Assembly (NCBI GenBank): GCA_024280215.1
Contig: JAJRQO010000034.1
Coordinates: forward strand, 1 to 64,000
Length of the DNA: 64,000 nucleotides
Reading direction: 5' to 3'
DNA from: Candidatus Zixiibacteriota bacterium
Lineage (GTDB): Bacteria > Zixibacteria > MSB-5A5 > GN15 > FEB-12
The notes under the pieces: model-generated
Seen by the model: only the letters and a program-made list of their open reading frames with translations
Told to the model about the DNA's origin: nothing
The model's database searches: none
Translations under genes and position numbers: made by a program
Part shown: piece by piece, positions 8,501 through 17,208 of the stretch
Position numbering within the stretch: the stretch's first letter is position 1
Layout: each line of letters opens with the position of its first letter

Positions 8501-9376
8501 GTTACAAATGAAATAGATTATTCGACAAATGGTCCAACTATTTTCCGTGGTGCAGCATCTGTCATAGGTGGACAGTTTGACTTCACCTTTGTCTCACCAC
8601 TTGATATTGGTTTTGGTGGGGAAGGGGCTCAAGTCTCAGTTTATGCATCATTTAATTCGGTTGATGCTTCTGGTTTGATAGATTCGATTTCGATTTCAGA
8701 TTCTATTGCTGTCACAACTGATTCTATAGGTCCTGAAATTGTTGTCTCATTTACTAATCATGATAATTTTGTTTCAGGTGATTATATCAATGAGGGGGAT
8801 GCTATGATACTCAATCTAAACGATGAAACTGGTGTGAATTTAGCTGGTGGTTTAGGACATGGTATTACACTTGAGATTGATAATCAGCCTGAGAAACTAT
8901 TGAATTTAACATCCTATTTTTCATTCAATACAGATAGTTATTCAGATGGTTCACTTGAATTTCCGCTTGATGAACTCTCAGTAGGAGTTCATTCATTTAA
9001 AGTCAAGGCTTGGGATAATGCCAATAATTTTGCTACGGTTGAATTTGATGTTGAAATTAAGTCGACTACAAAGCTTGAAATCGTCAATCTACTCAATTAT
9101 CCAAACCCTATGAGTAGCTCAACCCGTTTTTCATTCAGTTTAACTCAGGAAGTCAATGAATTTGTTTTAGATATATTTACTTTATCTGGAAAAAAAATAA
9201 AAACTTTTGCTCGGAAGTATCTCGAACCAACATATTATGACGATATAGTATGGTATGGAAAAGATGTTGACGGCGATAGAGTTGCAACAGAAGTGTACAT
9301 TTATAAAGCCACTGCATATCCATCTGATGGGTCTGAAAAAGTGGAATCATTTGGAAAAATAATTTTAGTTAATTAA
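5519..9376 (+). CDS. porU: T9SS sortase PorU-like, peptidase family C25
   Basis: About 1285 residues. PorU is the outer-surface cysteine protease/sortase of type IX secretion; it removes C-terminal signals of cargo and attaches the cargo to the surface. The gingipain-like C25 domain spans roughly the middle third: LLVGDGSYDF, MIARWPVRTPSDV, then catalytic His in NYVGHGNPDVW (residue 780 of the track translation) and catalytic Cys in AASCAIGFYD (residue 815). The C-terminus has LNYPNPMSSSTRFSFSL and ends like a sorting-type beta domain. The start is unsettled: the track's GTG at 5579 removes a signal peptide that is encoded in frame just upstream (LYKFLFLLISLYSISNVSA), yet no ATG, GTG or TTG precedes it in frame. 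ATG 5509 would give MPFLYKFLFLL... if one base were removed near 5518. The coordinates here begin at CTG 5519. First gene of its operon, followed by a PorV-family gene. Confidence 0.85.
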   Translation: MYKFLFLLISLYSISNVSANVQLVHSTQSSITVKVEIDENKLSTYISPENVTSYYQSVVVAVPFDGDVSLGSLNLGERVASNKLSQPSSLSTRNKIIEFSAPLFVRGQKIVTVYIFPVIQNSIYSNVEFSLNFTGTMSNEKSVSYDSPFEKMLSAKVLNYEQAKQFASKENKSFASGTQAVMGPFTGINNWKKIEVNQTGLYKITAAQLDNLGFSIIGSNSSNIQMYNGGGKQLPVPNEIARPTMQEIAIKVVDGGDGTFDSGDYILFFGEALNRWVYDTSQVQFLSHSYTENNVYWLSMNPLKEGLRIESVDASLSGVVGGSVTQTIDRHTRRFHVEQNHTLRRWSDNKTNDYYTWYWSSDKSMSFFVPTVNMISSDTVKINLVGKTIDTTGSSDDIGYIDFYVNGIKGIDKSCGLSGCTYSSTSFIDGSNQIDMSLMFNKSVPPYFDFLELTYNSYNEPKNNQLDIVLGQLSGNTQIDVVNAFTSQPTILDISNTMHPRELVIPANSSTTFSFYDTLSQEKFNRYFLMPEAQSLSPLSITSVEMRDLYQSGSQIDLIVISPEFLQNSLSEYVTYRTTIDRSIQLVTVQEIMDNFAFGLYDPTGIRDFLKFTYENYNSPKPSSVLLVGDGSYDFLNNLSTNMPNYVPPYTHKTDNTASDDNYVYFGDFGILDSDTSYDASEFSFDKGFDMMIARWPVRTPSDVRVITEKIKLYESPENFGDWRNNISLVADDEYGTFDNETFHTTQTENLETYHLPLSFNRNKIYLWEFPFVNGEKPEVNDKIVDAFNDGSLLVNYVGHGNPDVWAHENVFNRSGDLPRLSNSTKLPLVIAASCAIGFYDDPSREGMAEELLAMPSGGAIGVLSATRLVYSSDNALYNRKVFDMLFSNKSLTICEAAYTAKLERQYLGGTPRPIINDRNYLYFGDPCTKLARPQYTINFSTQIDSLVALGQTQVVGTVVDNDGNLISENGVLEINVLDSKRDKTYQLTNVNGQVTNEIDYSTNGPTIFRGAASVIGGQFDFTFVSPLDIGFGGEGAQVSVYASFNSVDASGLIDSISISDSIAVTTDSIGPEIVVSFTNHDNFVSGDYINEGDAMILNLNDETGVNLAGGLGHGITLEIDNQPEKLLNLTSYFSFNTDSYSDGSLEFPLDELSVGVHSFKVKAWDNANNFATVEFDVEIKSTTKLEIVNLLNYPNPMSSSTRFSFSLTQEVNEFVLDIFTLSGKKIKTFARKYLEPTYYDDIVWYGKDVDGDRVATEVYIYKATAYPSDGSEKVESFGKIILVN

Positions 9377-9393
9377 ATATTTAGGAGAATTGT

Positions 9394-12123
9394 ATGAAAC
9401 GATCAAAGCATTTGCTCTCTCTACTCACCCTTTTAATACTGTTTGCTATGGTACCTCAAAGTTTTGCCGACATTTCCGATGCGGCCTTGCTTTATTTACG
9501 TATTGCACCTGGTTCCAGAGCTGCTGGTATGGGAGAAGCGTATGTTGCTGTTGCAGATGATGCCACAGCTACCCATTGGAATCCTGCGGGTTTAGGGTCT
9601 ACACCATTGTCAAACAACTGGCAAAATAAAAATGTCCCAAGTTATCTCCAACCTCTGACGGCGATGACAACAGTAAAAGCACGTTCTGGTTCTGGATATA
9701 GTCAGTTTGATATTTGGACAATTTCAGCACAAGGATTAGCTCGATTTGATAATCATAATTGGTTTACTTCGGAAACTTTTCAAACTAAAACTACTCAAAC
9801 AGTTTCAAGTATTGTAAAAAGTTATTTTTCTATAGAGAATGATGAAGCTCTTGCCATAGCTGTAGAAAAAGTTGCCTCAGCAAACTCTAAGCGTTCATTT
9901 GAGACAATTAAGAAATTTGCGACTGATGTCTTAGCGGCAGTACCTGTTGAATACAATGATAGAGAAGCAATTAAATCTGGCTTGGATTCATTGACGACTC
10001 TTTACTTAGATTGTCGAATCAACTGGGAACGGTTTGTTGATGCCGAAAAGATTTTCAAAGATGGCATGTCTGACGGAACTCTTTCTGAAAAAGAATCTGA
10101 CCGAATTAACTTTGCTATTGAAAAATCTAAAACTCGTTTTATCCCTGAAGAGTTGAAAATAAAATATTCTGATTTATTCTCTGGTAAGTTAACAACGATT
10201 AAATCTATTGGTACTATTTTACTGATTGGAACAGACAACGGTTTTTATACTTTTGATGGTAGAAGCTGGAAAACTTTTACTACAACAGATGGTCTCCCAT
10301 CTATGCATATCCTTTCGATTACATCTATTGGTTCAAAAGCATATATCGGAACAACAAACGGTATTGTAAAATACAGTGGTAATACTCTTGCTAATGTTGA
10401 TCTTCCTGAGGGTGTTGAAAATGGTAAAGTAACTGGTATTGGTAGTGGAAACAGCTCAACGATATGGGCAGTCATTGATGGGCAACTATACCATTACAAT
10501 GGCAACGTATGGTCAAGCTCTCACTATTATACAGCCGAGTTAGATGATACCTTTGAATCAATTGCGACAAAAATTTCAATTTTCAAAACTCAATCTGATA
10601 TTAGTCTCATTGCTGAAAAAATTAAATTATTAAATGTCAATGGTGATGCTGTTGCTCAAGAAAAAGCAGCAAACTACGATGAAGGTTTTGTAACTGAAAA
10701 TGATTCTACTGACGTGGCAACAACTGATACAACTGCTACAGAAGTGCAAGCAGAAGAAATTGTACAGGATGTCGAACCTCAAACAACACACCTTCCGAAT
10801 GAGTTCACTATCGAACCTGGAAAACCAGTTGCGGTTCCTTATGCTTTAGGTATAAAAGGGAAAATTAACGAAATTTACGTGATTGGTACCAACAATATCT
10901 GGATTGCAACTGAGTTTGGTTTGTATATGTTTAAAGATGGTGTCTGGAAAGCATCAGGATATCGCACTATCAATGTAACCGCTGGACAAACATTCACCGA
11001 TATTGCTACTGAAAACATTCACCCTTATTTAAGTATCAATGAGCATGCAAGTTTTATCGCAACTTTTAATGGCTTAGATGAATCAGCCGTGCTTACAGAA
11101 GGACAAGCTTTACTCGTATACGATAACCCTTTAGCTCTTGAAATAAATGATATCGCCTCAAAAGGAAACGGACTATTTATTGGTTCTAAGCACGGTTTGT
11201 ATGAACTGAATGGTACATCATTATCAAAAGTTGATATTGGTGGTATGGGGAACTCGTCTATTTTAAGTGTTAAATCTCTTGGTGGCGAAATTTGGTATGC
11301 CTCTGATAGTCGAATTACTATCAAAGCAAATGGTCGTTCTGATATTGTTGTTATGTTTGCCAAGTGGCTTCCAGAACTAACCGATGATATTTATTATGGA
11401 TTCCTTTCAGGTGTGACAAGTATTGGTGGACTGGGTACAGTTGGTGGTAATATTACGTATATCAACTATGGTATCGTAAACCGAACCGATGCATCAGGAA
11501 ATCCTGAGGGAACATTCGAACCGTTTGATATTGGATTTACTGGTTCTTATGGTGGCTCAATTCTGGATAATCTCAAAGGTGGTTTCTCTCTTAAATATTT
11601 ATATTCACATCTGAGTTTAGTTGGTGCTGGTGCTGAAAAAGGTGCGGGTACTGCTCATGGTTTTGGTGTTGACTTTGGACTTTTATGGAACGTATCTAAT
11701 AAATTTGATATTGGTATGGCAGTAACAAACTTGGGACCAGATATTTCATATATCGATGCAGCCCAGTCGGATCCACTTCCAAGAAACCTTGCTATAGGTT
11801 TTAAAGTAAATTTGTTGAATTCAGAATATAATCGTGCTATCTTCACTGCTGAAGTAAATAAATCTCTGGTTGGTTTAAATGATGGATTTAGTGAAGAGAT
11901 TAAACAATTGGTAATCAATGGTGGTGCTGAGTATAACTACTCTGATCTCTTTGCCGTTCGTCTTGGATATATTTACGATGACGAAGGTGATGTCAAAGCC
12001 CCAACAATTGGTTTTGGTGTAAAACCTGCAGATTTGTTTAAATTTGATTTTGCTTATATTCCAAGTTCGACCAATGCTCCTCTTGCAAATACCTTACGTA
12101 TTTCGCTTGAGTTGTTACCATAA
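9394..12123 (+). CDS. porV: PorV-family outer-membrane barrel with a large propeller/LysM-like insertion
   Basis: 909 residues, more than twice a normal PorV. After a signal peptide the protein starts with the PorV hallmark APGSRAAGMGEAYVAVADDA and WNPAGL, and from about residue 655 resumes as a PorV/FadL-like barrel (DDIYYGFLSGVTSIGGLG, then glycine-rich amphipathic strands to the C-terminus). Between them (about 66-655) lie at least seven propeller-type repeats of the two-component-regulator kind, e.g. TTDGLPSMHILSITSIG and IWIATEFGLYMFKDG, a helical section (about 131-265), and two stretches resembling LysM modules (about 378-425 and 525-578, e.g. VTAGQTFTDIATENI and LTEGQALLVYD). PorV is the T9SS shuttle barrel that carries cargo from SprA to PorU, fitting its place after porU. 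The insertion and the LysM reading are inference from pattern. Confidence 0.82.
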   Translation: MKRSKHLLSLLTLLILFAMVPQSFADISDAALLYLRIAPGSRAAGMGEAYVAVADDATATHWNPAGLGSTPLSNNWQNKNVPSYLQPLTAMTTVKARSGSGYSQFDIWTISAQGLARFDNHNWFTSETFQTKTTQTVSSIVKSYFSIENDEALAIAVEKVASANSKRSFETIKKFATDVLAAVPVEYNDREAIKSGLDSLTTLYLDCRINWERFVDAEKIFKDGMSDGTLSEKESDRINFAIEKSKTRFIPEELKIKYSDLFSGKLTTIKSIGTILLIGTDNGFYTFDGRSWKTFTTTDGLPSMHILSITSIGSKAYIGTTNGIVKYSGNTLANVDLPEGVENGKVTGIGSGNSSTIWAVIDGQLYHYNGNVWSSSHYYTAELDDTFESIATKISIFKTQSDISLIAEKIKLLNVNGDAVAQEKAANYDEGFVTENDSTDVATTDTTATEVQAEEIVQDVEPQTTHLPNEFTIEPGKPVAVPYALGIKGKINEIYVIGTNNIWIATEFGLYMFKDGVWKASGYRTINVTAGQTFTDIATENIHPYLSINEHASFIATFNGLDESAVLTEGQALLVYDNPLALEINDIASKGNGLFIGSKHGLYELNGTSLSKVDIGGMGNSSILSVKSLGGEIWYASDSRITIKANGRSDIVVMFAKWLPELTDDIYYGFLSGVTSIGGLGTVGGNITYINYGIVNRTDASGNPEGTFEPFDIGFTGSYGGSILDNLKGGFSLKYLYSHLSLVGAGAEKGAGTAHGFGVDFGLLWNVSNKFDIGMAVTNLGPDISYIDAAQSDPLPRNLAIGFKVNLLNSEYNRAIFTAEVNKSLVGLNDGFSEEIKQLVINGGAEYNYSDLFAVRLGYIYDDEGDVKAPTIGFGVKPADLFKFDFAYIPSSTNAPLANTLRISLELLP

Positions 12124-12151
12124 ATGATTTTTAAATCATAGGAGTGATCCA

Positions 12152-15100
12152 TTGCTGTCAGGAAGACTGCTTTTAATAATAAATTTTGTAATATTGCTTA
12201 CTCTTGCGACTGCTTCAATTGCTGTCGCAAGGAGTAACTTATATGTTGGTAAAAAAATAAAATCTGATCCTATCGAAGGGGAGAATAGAGTTAGACACCA
12301 ATGTTTGGCCCCCCGCACAGGTGGTCTTATGGAGAAATATCTTCAAAGAGACAAGCCGTGGTCGCTACCATCAAATGCGTTAGCTGCTGATTTTTTAGAT
12401 ACGATAAAAGTCTTAGTGCTTCGTTTTAACTTTCAAGAAGAAATAACCGACGACCCTAATACAACAGGGAATGGTCTGATGAATATGTCACCGTATGATT
12501 CAGCGGCTCTTATAGCAACTGTCGGACATTTAGTCGATCCACCTCCACACAATACAGCCTATTTCTCATCACATCTGAGAGCTTTAGCAAATTATTATGA
12601 AGTTGTCTCTGAAGGAAAAATTACTCTTTCTTGGGATGTATTCCCGTCCCAACAGGACTCAGTGTACCAACTTCCATTTGCAATGAATTATTATGGGAAG
12701 TGTGATTTTTCGGAAGTCGTTGGCGGACTGGAAAATTATTTCCGTGATGGTATCAGGCTGGCTGATACGACCTCACCAGAAATTGACTTCGGACAATATG
12801 AGTCTATCTTTATGTTTCATGCTGGTTCTGATAGACAGAATGATATAGGTTTTCCAGAGACATGCAGCGATTTATTCACCGGTTTTATAAGATATGCTGT
12901 TGCCAGTGATAGTGACTTAGTTATCGTTGATAATGGGCAGGATACTATCAGTAGTGCTTTGCTTATGCCAGAAACAGCATCGCAGGACAACCGAGCCACC
13001 GCCCTCAATGCTGTTATGGCTCATGAATTTGGTCACCAGCTTGGTTTGGTTGATTTGTACAGTACTTCAACCTTTATGAGTCAGCTTGGCGATTTTGCTT
13101 TGATGGATAACAATGGTTTTGGTACAGGTGTTGATTTTGGTTTTGAAGTTGGACGTACTTTTGGTGCTATTCCTGTGTTCCCAACGGCATGGTCACGAGC
13201 ACATCTTGGGTTTGTAGAAGTTGTCGATTTCAGACAAGGTTCTGATATTCAATTGGTCGCTGCGGAAGTTGTATCATCGGGTATTAAAATTGCTCGCGTA
13301 CCAATCTCTGACAAAGAATACTATTTACTTGAAAATAGAAATGTCGAGGTCGACGGGGAAGTGACTGGTGTTTTGGCTGATTCTACAACAGGTGTCTTTA
13401 TGGGACCTGCCTATTGTACCACAACTCCATGTGAACGAAATGTAAATAATAATATTATCAATGCTATTCTAACAAATGAATACGACGCTCTACTTCCTGG
13501 TTCGGGGCTTATTATCTACCATATTGACGAAAGAGTCGCTGGTTTAGATTATAACTTTGATGGTGAATCAAACTTTGATGACAACCAACTGCAATGGGCG
13601 TGGGATATTACTGGTACGCCTGTAGACAGATTTATTTCGATAGTCGAGGGAGATGGTTTTGTAAACTTTGGCGGGTTTTATCGTTCTGGTTTTGGGCGTG
13701 AGGAAGATATGTATCGTGATGATCGCAACACTGCTTTTACGCCAAACTCCAATCCACAGTCGATTGATAACTCCGGCAACAATACACGAATCTCTATTGA
13801 CAATATAACCCGAGTGTTAGATACGACTCTAATCAAACCAAAACTTATGGATTCAGTTATTCAGTTTGATGTAACTACTGAAGATTTAGTGCAAAACTTT
13901 CCTGTACGAGTAGGTTCACCTATTCGCTCCGATAATTCAGTCATTCCGATTCCACCAATTGTCGATGATTTGAATCATGATGGGGTTGATGAAATAATTG
14001 TTATCTCAAAAGATTTACTCTCTGTAGTGACAACAACGGGACAAGATTTTTTAGAGATGATTGACCCATGCGGATGTCCTCCATATTTAGATTCATCGTT
14101 TGCTTCGATACATCCGGGTAGAGTTCATGAGGTTCCATTGTTTGTAAAACTGACGTCCGAGGCATTCACTACACCAGTTACGGGAGAGTTTCTTGATGAT
14201 AACGATCCGAATAAACTTATTGCTATTGGTATCAACAATCGAATTGATATTTATCGAGTTAGTGATATTGACAATAATGGACAAGCTGATATTGCGGCAC
14301 CTCCTTTTACAACGGGAAACTTAGGTAATCCAATTGCTATGACATTTGGTGACAGATTATTTGTCTTAACCGACCGAGGATATATTTTACGAAAAGATTC
14401 CTTGTTCAGTCCGTATGATACTCTCGGACAATTTGACAATGATTTATACCATGGTATTTGTCGAGTCGACAATGGTATTGCACTTATAGCAGGCGACTCT
14501 CTTGAGACTTCGGTGTATTTTATTGATGGCAATGTTATAGATTCAATGGCATTGGGTGATTTGTATACCTTAGGTCCGATATTTGTTGACCTTGATCTTG
14601 ATGGTGCTAAAGAGCTTGTCGCAGCCACCAATGATGGAAAAATTATTTTAGTTTCGATAAATTCAGCTCTTTCAGTAAATAATATTTCTATTAAAGATGT
14701 AAAAGATTTGGGTGTTAACTTCACTGTAAATCCAATTGTTTCAGATGTTGATTTAGACGGCTATCCTGATATTGTCATAGGTGGTACCAATGCTGTCTAT
14801 GCATACAATTACGAATTAACAATCAAAACATCTTTTCCAATTGAAATAAATAAAAAATATCCAAATGACAGAGTGAGTCATTCATTGATTGCTGCTGACA
14901 TTGAAGATGGAGGCAGGGTAGAGCTTGTCATGCCTACTGAAATTGGTAATCTCTACGCCTTTGGTGAAGAAATGGCACAGGACTTCCCACTTTCTGGTGG
15001 TGAACAGCTTATTGGCTCAGCTGTATTTTTAAACGATGCGATGGGTGGAAAACTTGGTTATCTCGGTGCTGATGGATGGTTCTATCTCTGGCATGTTGAT

Positions 15101-15487
15101 GCTGATAGCACCTACAATTTTTGGCCGATGGCTGGTAATAACCCATCAGGGAATCTTAATTTTGAATCATCAAAATTACCATCTACTCAGACGTATGCTG
15201 ACAAACTTTCTAAGAAATCTTTTTATAACTATCCTAACCCTGTCACAACAGGAAGTACAACTATTCGATATTTCTTAGGAGAAGATGCATCCTCGGTTGA
15301 ATTAGTTGTATTTGATTTAAGTGGTAAAGAAATTAGTCGGTTCGATGGACCATCAACTGGAATGGTTGACAATGAAGTTGTATGGGAATGTTCTGGTGTG
15401 ACACCTGGAGTATACCGTTGCGTCATCTCTGCTGAATTTAATAGTGGCAAAGAAACATCATACACAGATATTTCGATTATAAAATAA
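12152..15487 (+). CDS. Secreted M6-type metalloprotease with sorting domain
   Basis: 1111 residues. TTG 12152 is chosen as start because AGGAG lies seven bases upstream and a signal peptide follows (LLLIINFVILLTLATASIAVA). The zinc motif AHEFGHQLGLVDLY (His291, Glu292, His295) identifies an immune-inhibitor-A/M6 peptidase. Further on are calcium-binding or FG-GAP-like repeats of the DLNHDGVDEIIV and DVDLDGYPDIVIG type, which form a propeller. The C-terminus has NYPNPVTTGSTTIRYFL and VFDLSGKEISRF and a VTPGVYRCVI strand, the layout of T9SS type A sorting domains. It is the likely cargo of the neighbouring PorU/PorV. It would be secreted across the outer membrane and cut or anchored by PorU. 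Substrate unknown. Confidence 0.85.
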   Translation: MLSGRLLLIINFVILLTLATASIAVARSNLYVGKKIKSDPIEGENRVRHQCLAPRTGGLMEKYLQRDKPWSLPSNALAADFLDTIKVLVLRFNFQEEITDDPNTTGNGLMNMSPYDSAALIATVGHLVDPPPHNTAYFSSHLRALANYYEVVSEGKITLSWDVFPSQQDSVYQLPFAMNYYGKCDFSEVVGGLENYFRDGIRLADTTSPEIDFGQYESIFMFHAGSDRQNDIGFPETCSDLFTGFIRYAVASDSDLVIVDNGQDTISSALLMPETASQDNRATALNAVMAHEFGHQLGLVDLYSTSTFMSQLGDFALMDNNGFGTGVDFGFEVGRTFGAIPVFPTAWSRAHLGFVEVVDFRQGSDIQLVAAEVVSSGIKIARVPISDKEYYLLENRNVEVDGEVTGVLADSTTGVFMGPAYCTTTPCERNVNNNIINAILTNEYDALLPGSGLIIYHIDERVAGLDYNFDGESNFDDNQLQWAWDITGTPVDRFISIVEGDGFVNFGGFYRSGFGREEDMYRDDRNTAFTPNSNPQSIDNSGNNTRISIDNITRVLDTTLIKPKLMDSVIQFDVTTEDLVQNFPVRVGSPIRSDNSVIPIPPIVDDLNHDGVDEIIVISKDLLSVVTTTGQDFLEMIDPCGCPPYLDSSFASIHPGRVHEVPLFVKLTSEAFTTPVTGEFLDDNDPNKLIAIGINNRIDIYRVSDIDNNGQADIAAPPFTTGNLGNPIAMTFGDRLFVLTDRGYILRKDSLFSPYDTLGQFDNDLYHGICRVDNGIALIAGDSLETSVYFIDGNVIDSMALGDLYTLGPIFVDLDLDGAKELVAATNDGKIILVSINSALSVNNISIKDVKDLGVNFTVNPIVSDVDLDGYPDIVIGGTNAVYAYNYELTIKTSFPIEINKKYPNDRVSHSLIAADIEDGGRVELVMPTEIGNLYAFGEEMAQDFPLSGGEQLIGSAVFLNDAMGGKLGYLGADGWFYLWHVDADSTYNFWPMAGNNPSGNLNFESSKLPSTQTYADKLSKKSFYNYPNPVTTGSTTIRYFLGEDASSVELVVFDLSGKEISRFDGPSTGMVDNEVVWECSGVTPGVYRCVISAEFNSGKETSYTDISIIK

Positions 15488-15497
15488 GGATATAGAG

Positions 15498-16406
15498 ATG
15501 AAGAAATATATACTTGTAACATTGTTATTTGTTTTCCCTTTAACTTTGAATGCGACTGATTTTTTAACGCATTCCGAGTTCGATAACGCAAAAGCCGAGA
15601 TTCAATTCTCTCTTTTACATAATCAGATTAGTTATGAAAAATATCAAGCAACAGAATCTGATGGGATAACATATAATGGTGGTGCTTCTTCTTCAAATAA
15701 AGATGTGACCTATAAATCACCTGGGAAAGCATTTGCGATGTCAATGCTCATTCCTGGTTGGGGACAACATTATAATGGTAGTAGCAAAGTTAAATCTCTG
15801 GCATTCTTAGGGGCAGAAATTACAAGTTGGGTCTTCTATTTTAAGTTGCACGGTGATGCCGAAAGTTTAACTGATGACTATGAACAATTCAATCGTGATC
15901 ATTGGATTGAATCTCGTTACGACTCTTTACTCCTCTGGACATATCCCGACAGAGATGCGAACCCTGGGTTATATCCAGAAATGAGTCATCATCTGCCTGA
16001 CGATCCAAATGACCAACAGTACTTTGAAATGACGGGAAAGTATGACCAGTTTTCATGGGGTTGGGATGATGCCATATTGCTTTCTGACAGTTCAATTTTT
16101 TCTGATTATAGTGTGAATAATCCGTTTGATCGAGTTCATATTCCAGAACAAGTACCATTCTCCGCCAAGAGAAACGCCTATGAAATTATGCGTGATGATG
16201 CTAATAATAAATATAGTCAAGCCAGAAAAATGATTTATGTTTCAATGATAAATAGAATTATTTCAGGTTTTGAAGCGATGATAACTGCTAAGAAAAATAA
16301 TAAAAATAGCAATTCTGGTTTTTCATCAGTTTCTGCTGAAGCATCATTTAAAAGTCTCTATGTAAAAAGAGACACTCCATACATAACTTTGAGCATGAAG
16401 TTTTAA
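15498..16406 (+). CDS. DUF5683-like secreted/membrane protein, paralogue A
   Basis: 302 residues with a signal peptide (MKKYILVTLLFVFPLTLNA). The diagnostic part is KAFAMSMLIPGWGQHYNGSSKVKSLAFLGAE, matching the 'S-x-x-PG-x-GQ-x-Y-x-G' segment of DUF5683-type proteins that are common in FCB genomes; a hydrophobic segment follows. The second half is charged, with a region rich in Asp, Tyr and Pro, and ends in a probable helix-strand (RMIYVSMINRIISGFEAMI). The next gene encodes a paralogue. The family has no settled function; its place in a T9SS operon suggests an envelope role. Ribosome site AAGGATA lies just after the protease stop. Confidence 0.7.
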   Translation: MKKYILVTLLFVFPLTLNATDFLTHSEFDNAKAEIQFSLLHNQISYEKYQATESDGITYNGGASSSNKDVTYKSPGKAFAMSMLIPGWGQHYNGSSKVKSLAFLGAEITSWVFYFKLHGDAESLTDDYEQFNRDHWIESRYDSLLLWTYPDRDANPGLYPEMSHHLPDDPNDQQYFEMTGKYDQFSWGWDDAILLSDSSIFSDYSVNNPFDRVHIPEQVPFSAKRNAYEIMRDDANNKYSQARKMIYVSMINRIISGFEAMITAKKNNKNSNSGFSSVSAEASFKSLYVKRDTPYITLSMKF

Positions 16407-16416
16407 GAGGATACAT

Positions 16417-17208
16417 ATGAATAAAATTTATAGTGCTATTATAATTGTTACAATGTTGTTGATTATGGTGTTGCCAACTCAGGCGATTGAATTATCAAAA
16501 ACTCCGATTCAAACGAAGTTACAAAATTCAATATTACTGGCAACTGATAATTGGAATCTTGGCTCCGATGAAGGTAAGAAAAATTCAACTGTACTGAGTA
16601 ATAAAAATTCTCAAAAAAAATCTGCTCTTAAAGCTGCCTTATACTCCGCACTATTACCTGGCTTAGGTGAACATTATGTTGGAAATCGGACTAAATCCAA
16701 AGTTTTTTTTGCGATTGAAGCAACGACTTGGTTGAGTTATTTTGCCTTTAATAAATATGGTGATTGGAAAAAAGATGACGCCATTCGTTTTGCATCAAGC
16801 AATGCGGGAGCATCGCTTGAAGATAAAGATGACGAGTTCTTTGACTGGGTTGGTTTCTATAATTCATCTGAAGATTTTAACTCGCTCGGACGAGTCTCAG
16901 ACCCAGAGAGAGCCTATCTTTCTTCATCGGACACTTATTGGCAATGGTCATCGGATGCCGACAGGGAAGCCTTTCGTACGTATAAGAACAGTAGCCGCTC
17001 AGCATACGATAGAGCGAACTTTATGATTATGGCGGCAATCAGTAGTAGAATAATTTCAATCATTGATGCAATCCGTGATGCCAATAGACATAATAAAAAT
17101 GCTGAGAAGATTGATATTTCAAAAAACAACTCATTTAACTATAAATTTTCTCTGAATCCGATGAGTGAAAATAATCAATTCTCTATAACGCTCTTTACAC
17201 CATTTTAA
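16417..17208 (+). CDS. DUF5683-like secreted/membrane protein, paralogue B
   Basis: 263 residues, same build as the gene before it: signal peptide (MNKIYSAIIIVTMLLIMVLPTQA), a linker, then ALYSALLPGLGEHYVGNRTKSKVFFAIEA with a membrane-associated stretch, a charged middle and the ending RANFMIMAAISSRIISIIDAI that matches YVSMINRIISGFEAMI of paralogue A. The shared ends show a tandem duplication. GAGGA precedes the start by about eight bases. Its stop overlaps the next ATG (TTTTAATGG), so the NHL lipoprotein is translationally coupled. Function unknown. Confidence 0.7.
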   Translation: MNKIYSAIIIVTMLLIMVLPTQAIELSKTPIQTKLQNSILLATDNWNLGSDEGKKNSTVLSNKNSQKKSALKAALYSALLPGLGEHYVGNRTKSKVFFAIEATTWLSYFAFNKYGDWKKDDAIRFASSNAGASLEDKDDEFFDWVGFYNSSEDFNSLGRVSDPERAYLSSSDTYWQWSSDADREAFRTYKNSSRSAYDRANFMIMAAISSRIISIIDAIRDANRHNKNAEKIDISKNNSFNYKFSLNPMSENNQFSITLFTPF

